Shown piece by piece: positions 1-7,754 of a stretch of DNA of 13,968 nt. The notes below the pieces were generated by a model. The model saw nothing but the letters and a program-made list of their open reading frames with translations, was not told the origin of the DNA and ran no database searches. Position 1 is the first letter of the stretch; every line of letters begins with the position of its first letter. Origin of the DNA: JAWXCH01 sp034440595 (GTDB lineage Bacteria; Planctomycetota; Planctomycetia; Pirellulales; JALHPA01); the NCBI GenBank assembly GCA_034440595.1, contig JAWXCH010000205.1:1-13968 (forward strand), written 5' to 3'. Position numbers and translations under genes: made by a program.

Positions 1-620
1 ATGGTGTGATGCAAGCGGCGTTTGGTATCGAGACCAGTGGCTGGGGGCAGCGGATCGTCGAGATGCGGCGGCCAAGATTCTTCCTCAAATGCCGAAAGAA
101 CCAGCTCCTGGTTGGCGGCCGGTACTTTGAACTCTTTGATGAGGACGTTGCCGAAATGTAGGGTGCGGCTTGTTGGATTCCAGTTCGGTACTGCGAGTGG
201 CCCGTTAAGCCTGCTGTCGCCGGCGACTGCCGGAAAGGGAGCAGTCGAATGCGAAGCTGATGAAGCTGTCAAATGTCGCTTGGCTAATTTGAGTCCGCCC
301 GCGGTCGCCACAAAGCAGGTCCGCGGCGAAAAAATGATTGTGTCCCGCCGCACAAACGTGCGTTTCTTTCGCGCGGACGGCCTGGTGGTCTCGACCGCAT
401 GCGACACGAAGCCCTTATAAGCGAGCCAACGCAGGTCGTTTCGCGTGAGCCCGGCCGTCAGCAAGGAGTCGATTTCCACCGCAAATTCCCAGGCATCGCG
501 GCTGACTTCTTCGGCGTAGTGAGCGGCATCACCGAGCAAAACAAGAGCCGCCTCCCATTTACAATCGGTAGGACCGGTCCGTGACGGCGAGGCGCGCAGG
601 GTTTTGCTTCTATGTGGCAT
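1..620 (-). CDS. Planctomycete conserved hypothetical protein, 5' part (gene continues past left edge)
   Basis: An open frame of 206 codons runs leftward from an ATG at 620 off the edge of the window without a stop. The protein has an N-terminal helical region (residues 22-78, containing WEAALVLLGDAAHYAEEV and LRWLAYKGFVSHAVETT), a basic patch ARKKR, a short RTCFVATAGG segment, and a second conserved block near residues 147-206 with FKVPAANQELVLSAFEEESW and PPHLDDPLPP, ending in KRRLHHT. I recall this double-block layout from many planctomycete hypothetical proteins; the end looks like a winged-helix-type DNA-binding region, but that is inference. Upstream in-frame ATGs also exist, up to the TGA that opens the frame near 703, and none has a clear SD, so the start is uncertain. 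The coding sense is supported by family-like motifs and by the absence of stops over 620 bp. Confidence 0.72.
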   Translation of the reverse strand, partial: MPHRSKTLRASPSRTGPTDCKWEAALVLLGDAAHYAEEVSRDAWEFAVEIDSLLTAGLTRNDLRWLAYKGFVSHAVETTRPSARKKRTFVRRDTIIFSPRTCFVATAGGLKLAKRHLTASSASHSTAPFPAVAGDSRLNGPLAVPNWNPTSRTLHFGNVLIKEFKVPAANQELVLSAFEEESWPPHLDDPLPPATGLDTKRRLHHT

Positions 621-1334
621 GTGCGTGCGATTTGGTAGTTCGACAACCCACAACTTGCATTGGTTGAACATCAACAGGCAGCGCAAATACCGTCGCCCCA
701 TTGCTCATGAAGTCCGTACCAGCGATCATTGGGGATGATCACTATTCCGCATGGAGATTGGTGACATCTACTAGATAAATCACCGATGAGTCTTCATTCC
801 CGCCATCGGAATCGAATTCTATCGCTTAAATGCCGATGGCCTCGGAAGCGACTCGGCCGCGACAGGCAGCTTCGTCTACGCCTTAGCAGCAGACCACGGC
901 CGAAAAACAGCAGCAGAAAGCTCCGATTTAACCAGGATTCATGTACAAGGTTGGCGCGCGTGCGGCAGCTCATGGGCGACACTCGATTGCCACCAGTCCA
1001 AGCAATCACTAGATTCATTCAGCTGCCAACTGCATCGTGCATCTTGGCCCGAACGCCTTGACGGCTTTGCAGTGCGGGATTTCCTCAATGCAGATGGATA
1101 CGTTTGCTCTTAAAGTTCTTTGTCAGGGACAAGAACCGAATGCTCTGATCGAATCCATTGATCAAAGAGGGGCCGCTAGTGATTGGGAATTTGCTTAAAC
1201 GGATTCCGGCCTAGCGGCACGCAACTGTTTTGCGGACATTCGGCTGGCTTGCCAAAATGGAAGTGATTCGAGTTGCTGAACTTCAATCGGATTGTCGGGT
1301 CAGCCTGAATGGGGTGAAGCCGTAAGCGCGGGAA
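621..1334. other. Gene-poor intergenic region with hairpins and a possible gene relic
   Basis: No gene with a plausible start and SD is seen. A plus-strand frame is open from 790 to a TAA at 1111-1113 (107 codons, no ATG, GTG or TTG at its beginning). Its first part reads protein-like (IEFYRLNADGLGSDSAATGS), while the rest does not, so it may be a decayed fragment. The 3' half holds three successive stem-loops: 1115-1136, 1172-1218 and 1220-1234. A fourth imperfect one, with GGTGA/TCACC arms, lies at 760-784. Confidence 0.4.
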
Positions 1335-2708
1335 GTGCCTCGAATGGATCAATTCTTTGGCTCACTAGCTGACTGCGAATGGCCAGCTACGCCGCCTCCA
1401 TATTCTGCCGGGTTGCTGTCGGTTTTGTTTCAGATCGAACGTTCGCAGTGGTGGACACCCGAAGAGTTGGCCTCCCAACAGTTTCGACAACTGAACCATG
1501 TCGTTCTGCACGCCTATCGTACCGTGCCCTTCTATCGACGCAGATTCGACGAACTAAGGCTGGATCCAGTCGCTGTCGCATCACCCAATCGCTGGGCGGA
1601 TATGCCGCTCTTGTCACGACGAGACATACAACTTTCGGGAACCGACGTGCATTCAACGGAAAGTCCCACCGGGCATGGTCCTACCAAGCGCTCGACGACG
1701 AGCGGATCCACCAATCAGCCGGTGACAACTATCAGTACCGGTCTGACAGAGCTGTTTTGGCGGGTGCTGACTTTGCGCGACCATTTTTGGCACCGTCGCG
1801 ACTTCAGCCAGTCGCTTGCCGCGATCCGATACGTCCAAACAGCCAAATCTTCCAACGAAATGCGAAAAGAGAATTGGGGCCCAGCAACGCAAGGAGTGCT
1901 CACGACTGGTCCGGCGTTCCTACTGAGCATCCAAAGCACAATCGAAGAGCAAGTCCGTTGGCTGTTGCGGACGAATCCAGGCTATCTGTTAAGTTATCCG
2001 TCGGCGCTATTGGCCATTGCGCGATCCCTGGAGAAACAGAACGAGAAACTGCCTGCTTTGCAAGGGCTGCGCACTTTCGGCGAAATTCTTGAGCCCGAGT
2101 GCCGTGCGATCTGCCAAAAAATTCTAAACGTGAAAATCGTCGATATGTACAGTTCACAGGAAGTGGGCTACATCGCATTGCAATGTCCTGAGCACGAGCA
2201 CTATCACATTCAGTCCGAAAATCTGCTCGTCGAAATCTTAGATGAAGCTGGCCAGCAATGCCAAGCGGGACAAACCGGCAGAGTTGTCATCACGACCTTG
2301 CACAACTTTGCAATGCCGCTGTTGCGCTATGATATCGGCGACTATGCAGAAGTGGGCGAGCCCTGCCCATGTGGACGAGGGCTGCCCGTGCTGAAACGTA
2401 TTCTCGGCCGGCAACGCAATCTTCTCACGATGCCGGATGGCCAGCGCCGATGGCCGCTGTTCAATGCTGGCGAGTGGCCGGAAGAGCTGCCACCGTTCTT
2501 TCAGTTTCAAGTCATTCAACGCAGCACGGAGCAAATTGATGTGCTGGTCGTACGCGACAAGCCCTTTAGCCCGCTCGAAGAAGCGACGGTTCGGCGGTAT
2601 ATGCAACAAACGCTAGGGCATTCCTTTGAGATTACCGTCCATGTTGTGGAAGCAATTCCACGCAGTCGCACCGGCAAATTTGAAGACTTCATTTCGGAAG
2701 TCTCATAG
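1335..2708 (+). CDS. Phenylacetate-CoA ligase / CapK-family adenylate-forming enzyme
   Basis: This 457-residue protein belongs to the PaaK/CapK group (COG1541-like) of AMP-forming acyl-CoA ligases, which activate a carboxylate as an acyl-adenylate. Visible signatures are a Ser/Thr/Gly-rich P-loop TTSGSTNQP (121-129), the YSSQEVG motif (272-278), the RYDIGD motif (331-336) with the usual Asp, a CPCGRGLP segment (344-351), a GR hinge (358-359), and a C-terminal lysine in RSRTGKFE (Lys448). Length is normal for the family. The frame opens right after a TAA near 1323. The first candidate start is GTG at 1335; ATG at 1344 is equally possible and sits at better distance from GGGAAG. Such ligases often occur in polysaccharide or secondary-metabolite clusters, so the substrate cannot be named. 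It is convergent with the acetyltransferase-like gene, 43 bp away. Confidence 0.93.
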   Translation: MPRMDQFFGSLADCEWPATPPPYSAGLLSVLFQIERSQWWTPEELASQQFRQLNHVVLHAYRTVPFYRRRFDELRLDPVAVASPNRWADMPLLSRRDIQLSGTDVHSTESPTGHGPTKRSTTSGSTNQPVTTISTGLTELFWRVLTLRDHFWHRRDFSQSLAAIRYVQTAKSSNEMRKENWGPATQGVLTTGPAFLLSIQSTIEEQVRWLLRTNPGYLLSYPSALLAIARSLEKQNEKLPALQGLRTFGEILEPECRAICQKILNVKIVDMYSSQEVGYIALQCPEHEHYHIQSENLLVEILDEAGQQCQAGQTGRVVITTLHNFAMPLLRYDIGDYAEVGEPCPCGRGLPVLKRILGRQRNLLTMPDGQRRWPLFNAGEWPEELPPFFQFQVIQRSTEQIDVLVVRDKPFSPLEEATVRRYMQQTLGHSFEITVHVVEAIPRSRTGKFEDFISEVS

Positions 2709-2751
2709 GCCGCTTGCCGATAGGGCCACTTCTGAAAGGTCGACAACACCT

Positions 2752-3468
2752 TTATGGCTCCAGGCCGATGACTCGATAGGCGGCATCGGTGAAGTTCTGA
2801 CGTGAAAGCGGCGCGAGACAACATAATTCATCGCCGATGACGTGGCCCGGGTTGACCTCGTTGAAGAACTTTACGTGCGGATCCCGAAGTCGCTCCGGGG
2901 TGATATCTGCCAATCCTTCGCGCAAGCGATATTGCTTTGTGTTGGATCGCACAATGCCAGACGCGGGATCGTAGTCATCTGAGAATTTCTGACGTGCGAG
3001 CGCATGAAGCACATCTTGAATCCGATCGGGCGTTGGCACGTCGTGGCGGGGATAGAATTCGTGGAAGAAGATCGGCAAAAACCGATAGGTTTTATAGCCC
3101 TGCGAGATCAAAAACCAGAACAGTTCGGTTCGCGGCCACTCGTCGACAAGCGATAAGGCCAATTGGCCCCAGACGTGAGTCAATGCCTGGTCACCCCAGT
3201 ACCGGCGGTCGATAATCGTGTCGCCGGAAAATAAAGCTTTGGTCGGGCGAGCACCAACCCGAATGTCCAGCATCATTTGCGTTGAAAACCCGCACAGCTC
3301 AGTTGTTTCTTGATCCTCGATCTGAATGACCCACTGCTTTTCAGCCAGATCGGCGTCGAACATGGCGCGCGACACGTTGTGATAGTGCCTCTCCATCAAG
3401 GCGAACATCTGATCTCGCGCGGACCTGGAAAGGTCACTGACATCGGTCAACCTTCCCGTGAGCTTCAT
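2752..3468 (-). CDS. GNAT-like acyltransferase, hypothetical
   Basis: This is a 238-residue soluble protein when started at the ATG at 3468, which has a weak GAGAAG upstream. A longer form from a TTG at 3504 would add 12 residues but has no SD. The body resembles acetyltransferase-fold (GNAT-like) hypothetical proteins: an early hydrophilic segment with ERHYHNVSRAMFDADLAEK, strands around WVIQIEDQETTELCGFSTQ, and a central SGDTIIDRRYWGDQALTHVW that would fit the cofactor-binding turn. These are followed by ELFWFLISQGYKTYRFLPIF and FHEFYPRHD, typical of the C-terminal half. No catalytic residues can be assigned by eye. Its 3' end faces the ligase gene, 43 bp apart. Convergent placement means they are not an operon, but the pair may serve one pathway. 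Fold assignment is moderate and function unknown. Confidence 0.82.
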   Translation of the reverse strand: MKLTGRLTDVSDLSRSARDQMFALMERHYHNVSRAMFDADLAEKQWVIQIEDQETTELCGFSTQMMLDIRVGARPTKALFSGDTIIDRRYWGDQALTHVWGQLALSLVDEWPRTELFWFLISQGYKTYRFLPIFFHEFYPRHDVPTPDRIQDVLHALARQKFSDDYDPASGIVRSNTKQYRLREGLADITPERLRDPHVKFFNEVNPGHVIGDELCCLAPLSRQNFTDAAYRVIGLEP

Positions 3469-3568
3469 CCGATGCTTCTCTATGCCCGTTATTAGCCGGG
3501 ACAACTATCAGGCGATACGCAAACTGAGGCGCATTGTGCCGCGCCAATGGTTTGAGACGAGAAGTAGG

Positions 3569-4054
3569 CTAGGTCAAGCCAGGCGGCCGAATCCAAGGTG
3601 GCGGCGTTGTCGTGCTTGTCGTCGATATTGAGGTTGAGGTTGACGTTGGCCCTGGACCAATCGACCCAGTGCTGCCCGATACCATTACCGTGCTGATAAC
3701 CGTTTCTCCGTCAGGCGGCCCACTGGTCCCACTGAAGGCATTTTCCGGCGGATAAAGGCCGTAATTCACCGGTGGCGCGGGTTCAGGCGCCATGGCATCC
3801 AGTGTGGCGAATGCAACTTCGACATACGCTGGAGCGTTGACCACGGCGTCTTGCACGTCGTTCTGGAACGATAACACACCCACAAGCCAGAAGACGCGAT
3901 TGACGAAGTACACTGCGAACCGGCCAACCCTGCCGCAATAGTTGCTCCCCTCGGGAACATTCGCCGCAACCTTGACCGTGCTTTCGGCTTTGTGTTTCCG
4001 CATCATCGCCCTGATCTCCGTACGCTCTCCCGGCGTAAAGTCATCTTCGCTCAT
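3569..4054 (-). CDS. Orphan protein with Ser/Thr/Pro-rich C-terminal tail
   Basis: This 161-residue protein starts at the ATG at 4054, 9 nt after a GGAG. The frame extends upstream to a TTG at 4123, but that codon lies inside a good -35 box, so the ATG is preferred. The N-terminus is charged (MSEDDFTPGERTEIRAMMRKHK). The middle has an amphipathic or weakly membrane-seeking stretch (FAVYFVNRVFWLVGVLSFQ, about residues 48-66). The last 60 residues are low-complexity, rich in Gly, Pro, Ser and Thr, ending in repeated T/S runs (TSTSTSISTTSTTT) and PPPWIRPPGLT. Such tails are common in exported or surface-exposed linkers, but no signal peptide is present. I do not recognise the family. Confidence 0.72.
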   Translation of the reverse strand: MSEDDFTPGERTEIRAMMRKHKAESTVKVAANVPEGSNYCGRVGRFAVYFVNRVFWLVGVLSFQNDVQDAVVNAPAYVEVAFATLDAMAPEPAPPVNYGLYPPENAFSGTSGPPDGETVISTVMVSGSTGSIGPGPTSTSTSISTTSTTTPPPWIRPPGLT

Positions 4055-4093
4055 TAAAATCAACTCCAAATTGTTCCGGAAAGTGTTTCTCGC

Positions 4094-4123
4094 ATTATAC
4101 CGGACGTGGCAGTCGAATTCCAA
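4094..4123 (-). promoter_or_regulatory. Sigma70-type promoter of the 3569-4054 gene
   Basis: Reading the minus strand, a perfect TATAAT (4094-4099) is preceded by TTGGAA (4118-4123) with 18 bp between them. This predicts a transcript start near 4087 and a leader of about 32 nt carrying GGAG before the ATG at 4054. It also argues against the upstream TTG start, which would lie in the -35 box. Confidence 0.65.
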
Positions 4124-4541
4124 ACGGGCTAAGCTGGATCGGGAAGAATTCGGACGCGCACTTTCTCCAGAACTCTCTATGGGTCAGCATCGCTCCGCCA
4201 ACCTACGTTTTGCAATTCTAATAGTCGTTCAAGCGACTCTTTCGCAGTGTTCATAGTCAATTCTTCATTGATTGGAAGATAAGACTCAAGGTTTACCGTG
4301 GAGCACTTTCTCCTGCACAAGACAGAGCGTTTTACAATCGGCCGACTGGAGATCAAGCTTTACCTGCCGATGCTTTCCAATCCGAGTGTGGCAATCCTGC
4401 CCGACGTGCAGGAGCCCGGCACGCTGGCAGTGACGGGTGCACAGATGACAATAAGGCTGCGTCGCCTTGTCATGCGATACGCGGCCTGGCAATGATTGGC
4501 CGATTTCGTCGACTCGTCTTGATCGAATAGGTCGCCGCAGT
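4124..4541. other. Intergenic region with a doubtful 65-codon plus-strand reading frame
   Basis: No confident gene is seen. A GTG at 4298 follows AAGG by 6 nt and opens a 65-codon frame to 4495 whose middle (GRLEIKLYLPMLSNPSVAIL) looks protein-like. It matches nothing I know and may be a fragment or chance. No T-tailed terminator is evident for the zinc-ribbon operon that ends at 4542. Confidence 0.25.
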
Positions 4542-5045
4542 TTACCGTCGATCGTCCTCTAGCCGTGTGTGAGGCAGGAATAGATGCGGATTGCTTTGCG
4601 CTTTCTCGAAAGCTCGATTGTTAGATGGTGTAGTCGTTTTTGAAGGATCGTACGTAAATGGCGACCACGATTGATGCTGGCATCCTTTGTAAAGCGCCAA
4701 ATAGATTGCAATCGTCAACCAAACAGGCGGTCTCGCTTTCAATCGAGTGTTTTCTGCCCGGAGTTTCTTGATTTCCAGCTGAAGTTGTTCCGAGGATCCT
4801 TTATTCGCGTCTTCTGGTGTCGCTGGTTCGGAGTGTGTCGTCGCGCGGGGTGTGATCGCATTGATTGCTGACGTCGCTCGTTCCGGCGCCATTGCAATTA
4901 TCGAATTGGTTGCCAGCTCGGAGGGAGGAGCGATTGGAATGGCCAATCGTGTTTTACATTGATTGCACACCACAGCGCGACTGTAGAACTCGTCTTTGAG
5001 CTGATATGTCCGACCACAAGTTGGGCAGTGGATTTTAATCGGCAT
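4542..5045 (-). CDS. Zinc-ribbon (MJ0042-type) coiled-coil membrane-associated protein
   Basis: This 167-residue protein begins with a C4 zinc ribbon of the MJ0042 kind (HCPTCGRTYQL, then VVCNQCKTRL; Cys7, Cys10, Cys27, Cys30). A linker rich in Ala, Thr and Pro follows (about 40-82), then a short coiled coil (EQLQLEIKKLRAENTRLKA, 86-104) that leads into a brief hydrophobic helix (VWLTIAIYLALY, 108-119) and a polar tail. The layout suggests a membrane-tethered zinc-ribbon protein with the ribbon in the cytoplasm. It starts 12 nt after the stop of the PrsW-family gene and is the last gene of that run. No enzymatic residues are seen, and the function is unknown. Confidence 0.85.
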   Translation of the reverse strand: MPIKIHCPTCGRTYQLKDEFYSRAVVCNQCKTRLAIPIAPPSELATNSIIAMAPERATSAINAITPRATTHSEPATPEDANKGSSEQLQLEIKKLRAENTRLKARPPVWLTIAIYLALYKGCQHQSWSPFTYDPSKTTTPSNNRAFEKAQSNPHLFLPHTRLEDDRR

Positions 5046-5057
5046 TTGGCATGTCGC

Positions 5058-6425
5058 TCACGTATCTTCGCGCAGCAGATCGTCGTCCGAGACAGACGGG
5101 CCACAGGCATCCCTGAGCTTGGTGACGTAACTGTAAAAGAGAACATAGCTAAACGCTGAAACCAGTGCTGCCATGGTTGGCTGGACTATGCACAGCCAGT
5201 CATAGAAACCATGCAATGTGCCTGCGAGACCGGCTCCCACAACAAATGGCACCCCCATCGGGCGCCCAAGACGAACTGCGTTTGCCAGCAAATAAGCGAA
5301 TATCCCTGACCACACGGCATGACCAAAGACCAGGGACATCGAACGTAAGAGTGCATTGGTCATTGCCAGCTTTGTGCCGAGGTCGAGTGCCGTGTCGGGG
5401 TCGGTTCCAAACTGAGCAACGAGATCGGGTGCTACCCTCCAGGCCTTGTCGAAATAGATGACGTTCTCAAAGGCGGCAAACCCCAGCCCCGAGAATATTC
5501 CAATCAATAGAATTTGAATCGGGTCGCACTTATGGCCCTTCCAACACATGTAGGCAACCACGGGAGCGATCTTGCACAGCTCCTCGGGAATGCCAACCTG
5601 AAATAGAAACGCCGGGAGGAGAATTAGCAAATTCGATCCTTGGTAAACCAATGGAACCAACCATAAACAGATCGCCAGGAATACTGGGCTTCCGATCGTC
5701 GCCGTGAAGAGCAGCGCGCAAACCGGCAGAGTCCAGCCATTGGGAACCCGTGCGACAAATAGTTTGAAGATCACACCCCAAATCACCGCGAACAGTAGTG
5801 CAAATACTACGATTTGGTGATTTGGATCTTCTAAAGTACCAATCAGCAGCGGACAGACGCCAAGCCCAAGCGTCAACCAGAAGACGGTGTCTTTGGCAAG
5901 TACCGACAATGCTGCGCTGGTGATCGGGAACACTTCTGCTTTGAAGTCCACGGTCCAGAAGCCTTGGCACATTTCCATCACGCGATGGAATTTCAGTCCC
6001 AAGGCATTTTGTGCTGTCGTGGAGCGGAAAGGTGCATCCCGGTTCGTTGCCGATGCGTTGCTTGGCGCCGACAAGTGAAGATTGGCTTGGTTCAGAAGAG
6101 CCGGCCACGCGGTAAGCGGGCGCCACGCCGTATCTCCTTCCAAACAACAAAGTGTGGATGCCAGGCATTTACCGGAATTAAGTAGCCGCGTAATTTGTTC
6201 CGAACTGAATGGTCCTTCGGATGCTTTGCCTCGATATATCCACCATCGCTGGATCGGCACATTATTACTGGCCTGGCCACGTACTGGTTGCGACGCATTT
6301 GTCTCAAGAGCCACTGGTGGCGGCTCGGATGGAAATGCTCGCGCGACGGTAGTTCCACATTGCGGACATCTCGCGGCGTGCTCGCTAATTGAGTGCGAGC
6401 AGGTCCCACACGAAACAAGGGCCAT
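5058..6425 (-). CDS. PrsW-family intramembrane protease with N-terminal zinc ribbon and GYF_2 domain
   Basis: This is a 455-residue multi-domain membrane protein. The chosen start is the ATG at 6425 (MALVSCGTCSH) because GGAGG lies 5 nt upstream; five earlier in-frame codons reach back to a TTG at 6440. Residues 6-24 carry a C4 zinc ribbon (CGTC, CPQC). Residues 61-105 form a GYF_2-type domain (WWIYRGKASEGPFSSEQI, then DTAWRPL). The C-terminal 280 residues have about eight hydrophobic helices with the PrsW protease motifs: EELCK (281-285), FAAFEN (316-321), GHAVWSG (His369) and HGFYDW (His405, Asp409). Members of this CPBP/PrsW superfamily cleave membrane substrates; PrsW of Bacillus cleaves an anti-sigma factor. 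All expected motif residues are present, so an active enzyme is likely. The gene lies 25 nt after the 284-aa gene and 12 nt before the zinc-ribbon gene, which makes those two proteins candidate partners or substrates. Confidence 0.93.
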   Translation of the reverse strand: MALVSCGTCSHSISEHAARCPQCGTTVARAFPSEPPPVALETNASQPVRGQASNNVPIQRWWIYRGKASEGPFSSEQITRLLNSGKCLASTLCCLEGDTAWRPLTAWPALLNQANLHLSAPSNASATNRDAPFRSTTAQNALGLKFHRVMEMCQGFWTVDFKAEVFPITSAALSVLAKDTVFWLTLGLGVCPLLIGTLEDPNHQIVVFALLFAVIWGVIFKLFVARVPNGWTLPVCALLFTATIGSPVFLAICLWLVPLVYQGSNLLILLPAFLFQVGIPEELCKIAPVVAYMCWKGHKCDPIQILLIGIFSGLGFAAFENVIYFDKAWRVAPDLVAQFGTDPDTALDLGTKLAMTNALLRSMSLVFGHAVWSGIFAYLLANAVRLGRPMGVPFVVGAGLAGTLHGFYDWLCIVQPTMAALVSAFSYVLFYSYVTKLRDACGPSVSDDDLLREDT

Positions 6426-6450
6426 TCGGTCCTCCATCAACTGATTTCGG

Positions 6451-7305
6451 CTATTTCGAGTGACTTGCTTTTAAAGCGCGGTTCCGCACAGACTCGGTGG
6501 CTGCCAGCGCCGCTTGTTCGACCGCGATCGGCACCGGCTCGTTGAACCGGCGATCCATTTCGGATCGCTTATTGACAAAGGTTTCAAGATCGGCATGCAA
6601 ATCTGCTGGCTGATATATTTCCCGCGCGAGTTGAGCGGCGTATTCTGAGATCGTTGGTAGGGCGGCGCGATTGATTAGCTTCATTTGCTGGGACCAATCA
6701 AGACCATAAAGTGATTGTGCTGAATTCTGTTGCTCGATCGGGAGCCGATCAATTTCCAGGTCTCGTGCTCTCGCGATCTGTTCGATTCGTGGACCGACGA
6801 TTGTGTCGTCGATCCAGCTGTCGAAGTTCCTTGCCGTTCGAGCAGCTTGCTGGTCAACCTGTGCTTCGTAATTAAGGGTTGCAGCGTTGCGAGCCGCTCT
6901 AAATCCCGGAAGATTAATTCCAATGACGGAGAAGAGAATCAACCCGGCCGCTCCGATGGTCAACCATGGATGCCGATGGGGAGGTTTTTCTTTTTTGAAG
7001 AATTGAATGAACAGCCAGTAGGCAAAGCAACCCAACGCCGGAAACACGAGCAAACCGCCAATTGGCTCCATGACTTTGGATATTGGCAGGGGATGCAACA
7101 TCGATCCCAAAGCAAGACACGTCATGCCCAGACCGACGAGACCTGCTGCGATCAATCCCCAAGGCCTCCGCCTTTGAATGACTTGGTCTTGCGATGAAAT
7201 GACTAGGGGCGGTGGGGAAGGAATCAGTGGGTAACCGCACCCAGGACACACAGCCGCGACGCTGCTTACCGCGCGGTTGCATTCAGGGCATTGTTTGAGT
7301 GCCAT
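6451..7305 (-). CDS. Zinc-ribbon protein with three transmembrane helices and a cytosolic helical tail
   Basis: This is a 284-residue protein with a clear start: ATG at 7305, 4 nt after GGAGG. The N-terminus is a C4 zinc ribbon (CPECN and CPGCGYP; Cys6, Cys9, Cys20, Cys23), followed by a Pro-rich linker. Three hydrophobic helices lie at about 49-73, 83-104 and 115-133, each bordered by basic residues. The remaining 150 residues are polar and mostly helical (LNYEAQVDQQAARTARN and beyond), with no motif I recognise. It is the first intact gene of the run that continues with the PrsW-family protease. Its ribbon is closely matched by the decayed copy at 7755-7847, so the two arose by duplication. 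The function is unknown, perhaps a sensor or a substrate for the protease (inference). Confidence 0.85.
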   Translation of the reverse strand: MALKQCPECNRAVSSVAAVCPGCGYPLIPSPPPLVISSQDQVIQRRRPWGLIAAGLVGLGMTCLALGSMLHPLPISKVMEPIGGLLVFPALGCFAYWLFIQFFKKEKPPHRHPWLTIGAAGLILFSVIGINLPGFRAARNAATLNYEAQVDQQAARTARNFDSWIDDTIVGPRIEQIARARDLEIDRLPIEQQNSAQSLYGLDWSQQMKLINRAALPTISEYAAQLAREIYQPADLHADLETFVNKRSEMDRRFNEPVPIAVEQAALAATESVRNRALKASHSK

Positions 7306-7454
7306 AAAGCCTCCAACAGTGATTTCTCAGAACTTCGCGCAAAAAAGGGAGAGCCAGTATCAGGTCGCTTCTTCGGTCCCCTAGAGGATTGCATCACTAA
7401 GGCAGCTACCAATATGAACAGCCCAGTAAACGCAGCTATGTCTCGATAGGTCGT
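7266..7454 (-). pseudogene. Possible small membrane protein gene lacking a standard start codon
   Basis: On the minus strand AAGGAG (7462-7467) is followed after 7 nt by ACG (7452-7454) where an ATG would be expected. The frame from there runs 62 codons to a TAA at 7266 and reads TYRDIAAFTGLFILVAALVM, then a basic turn SSRGPKKRP. That is one convincing transmembrane helix with a positive flank. It overlaps the start of the 284-aa gene by 40 nt. It could be a gene with a mutated start, a gene using ACG, or chance. Confidence 0.3.
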
Positions 7455-7523
7455 AGCGGCTCTCCTTGGAAAATTTCAGGTCGAAACAAGTTTCGAGTAA
7501 CTCGGAAGAACGTTGAACGCGGC

Positions 7524-7751
7524 TCACCAGATCGTGACATCCAGCATTGGCCGGATACGTCTCCAGCCAGCAAATAAGCAGGCCATTCCGCTGAGCCTTA
7601 TGCCGTAAAACAAGATGTTAAAGAACGTCGGATTGGCCAGCAGTTCGTTTGCAATGGTTGACAGACGCACTGGGGTGCTGGCGAGAAACCACAGCAAACC
7701 TCCGAAGACAATTAAGGACAAACCACCGACCAGTTTTCCGAACACCCGCAT
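7524..7751 (-). CDS. Small two-helix membrane protein
   Basis: This is a 75-residue protein starting at the ATG at 7751, preceded by GGGAG about 9 nt upstream. Two hydrophobic segments are visible: LVGGLSLIVFGGLLWFLA (about 7-25) and FFNILFYGIRLSGMACLFAG (about 43-63), with a short basic C-terminus (WRRIRP). The frame is continuous, apart from one in-frame TAA and one further codon, with the zinc-ribbon relic just upstream. It may therefore be the surviving membrane part of a once longer zinc-ribbon protein like its 284-aa neighbour. Function unknown. Confidence 0.6.
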   Translation of the reverse strand: MRVFGKLVGGLSLIVFGGLLWFLASTPVRLSTIANELLANPTFFNILFYGIRLSGMACLFAGWRRIRPMLDVTIW

Positions 7752-7754
7752 GAG

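Noticed and set aside
22..420. 132-codon plus-strand frame
   Set aside because: It is the antisense of the left-edge gene, whose minus-strand product has family-like motifs; the plus product has biased, motif-free composition.
1379..2092. 237-codon plus-strand frame inside the ligase gene
   Set aside because: It is an overlapping frame of a confidently identified gene, with no SD and no recognisable domain.
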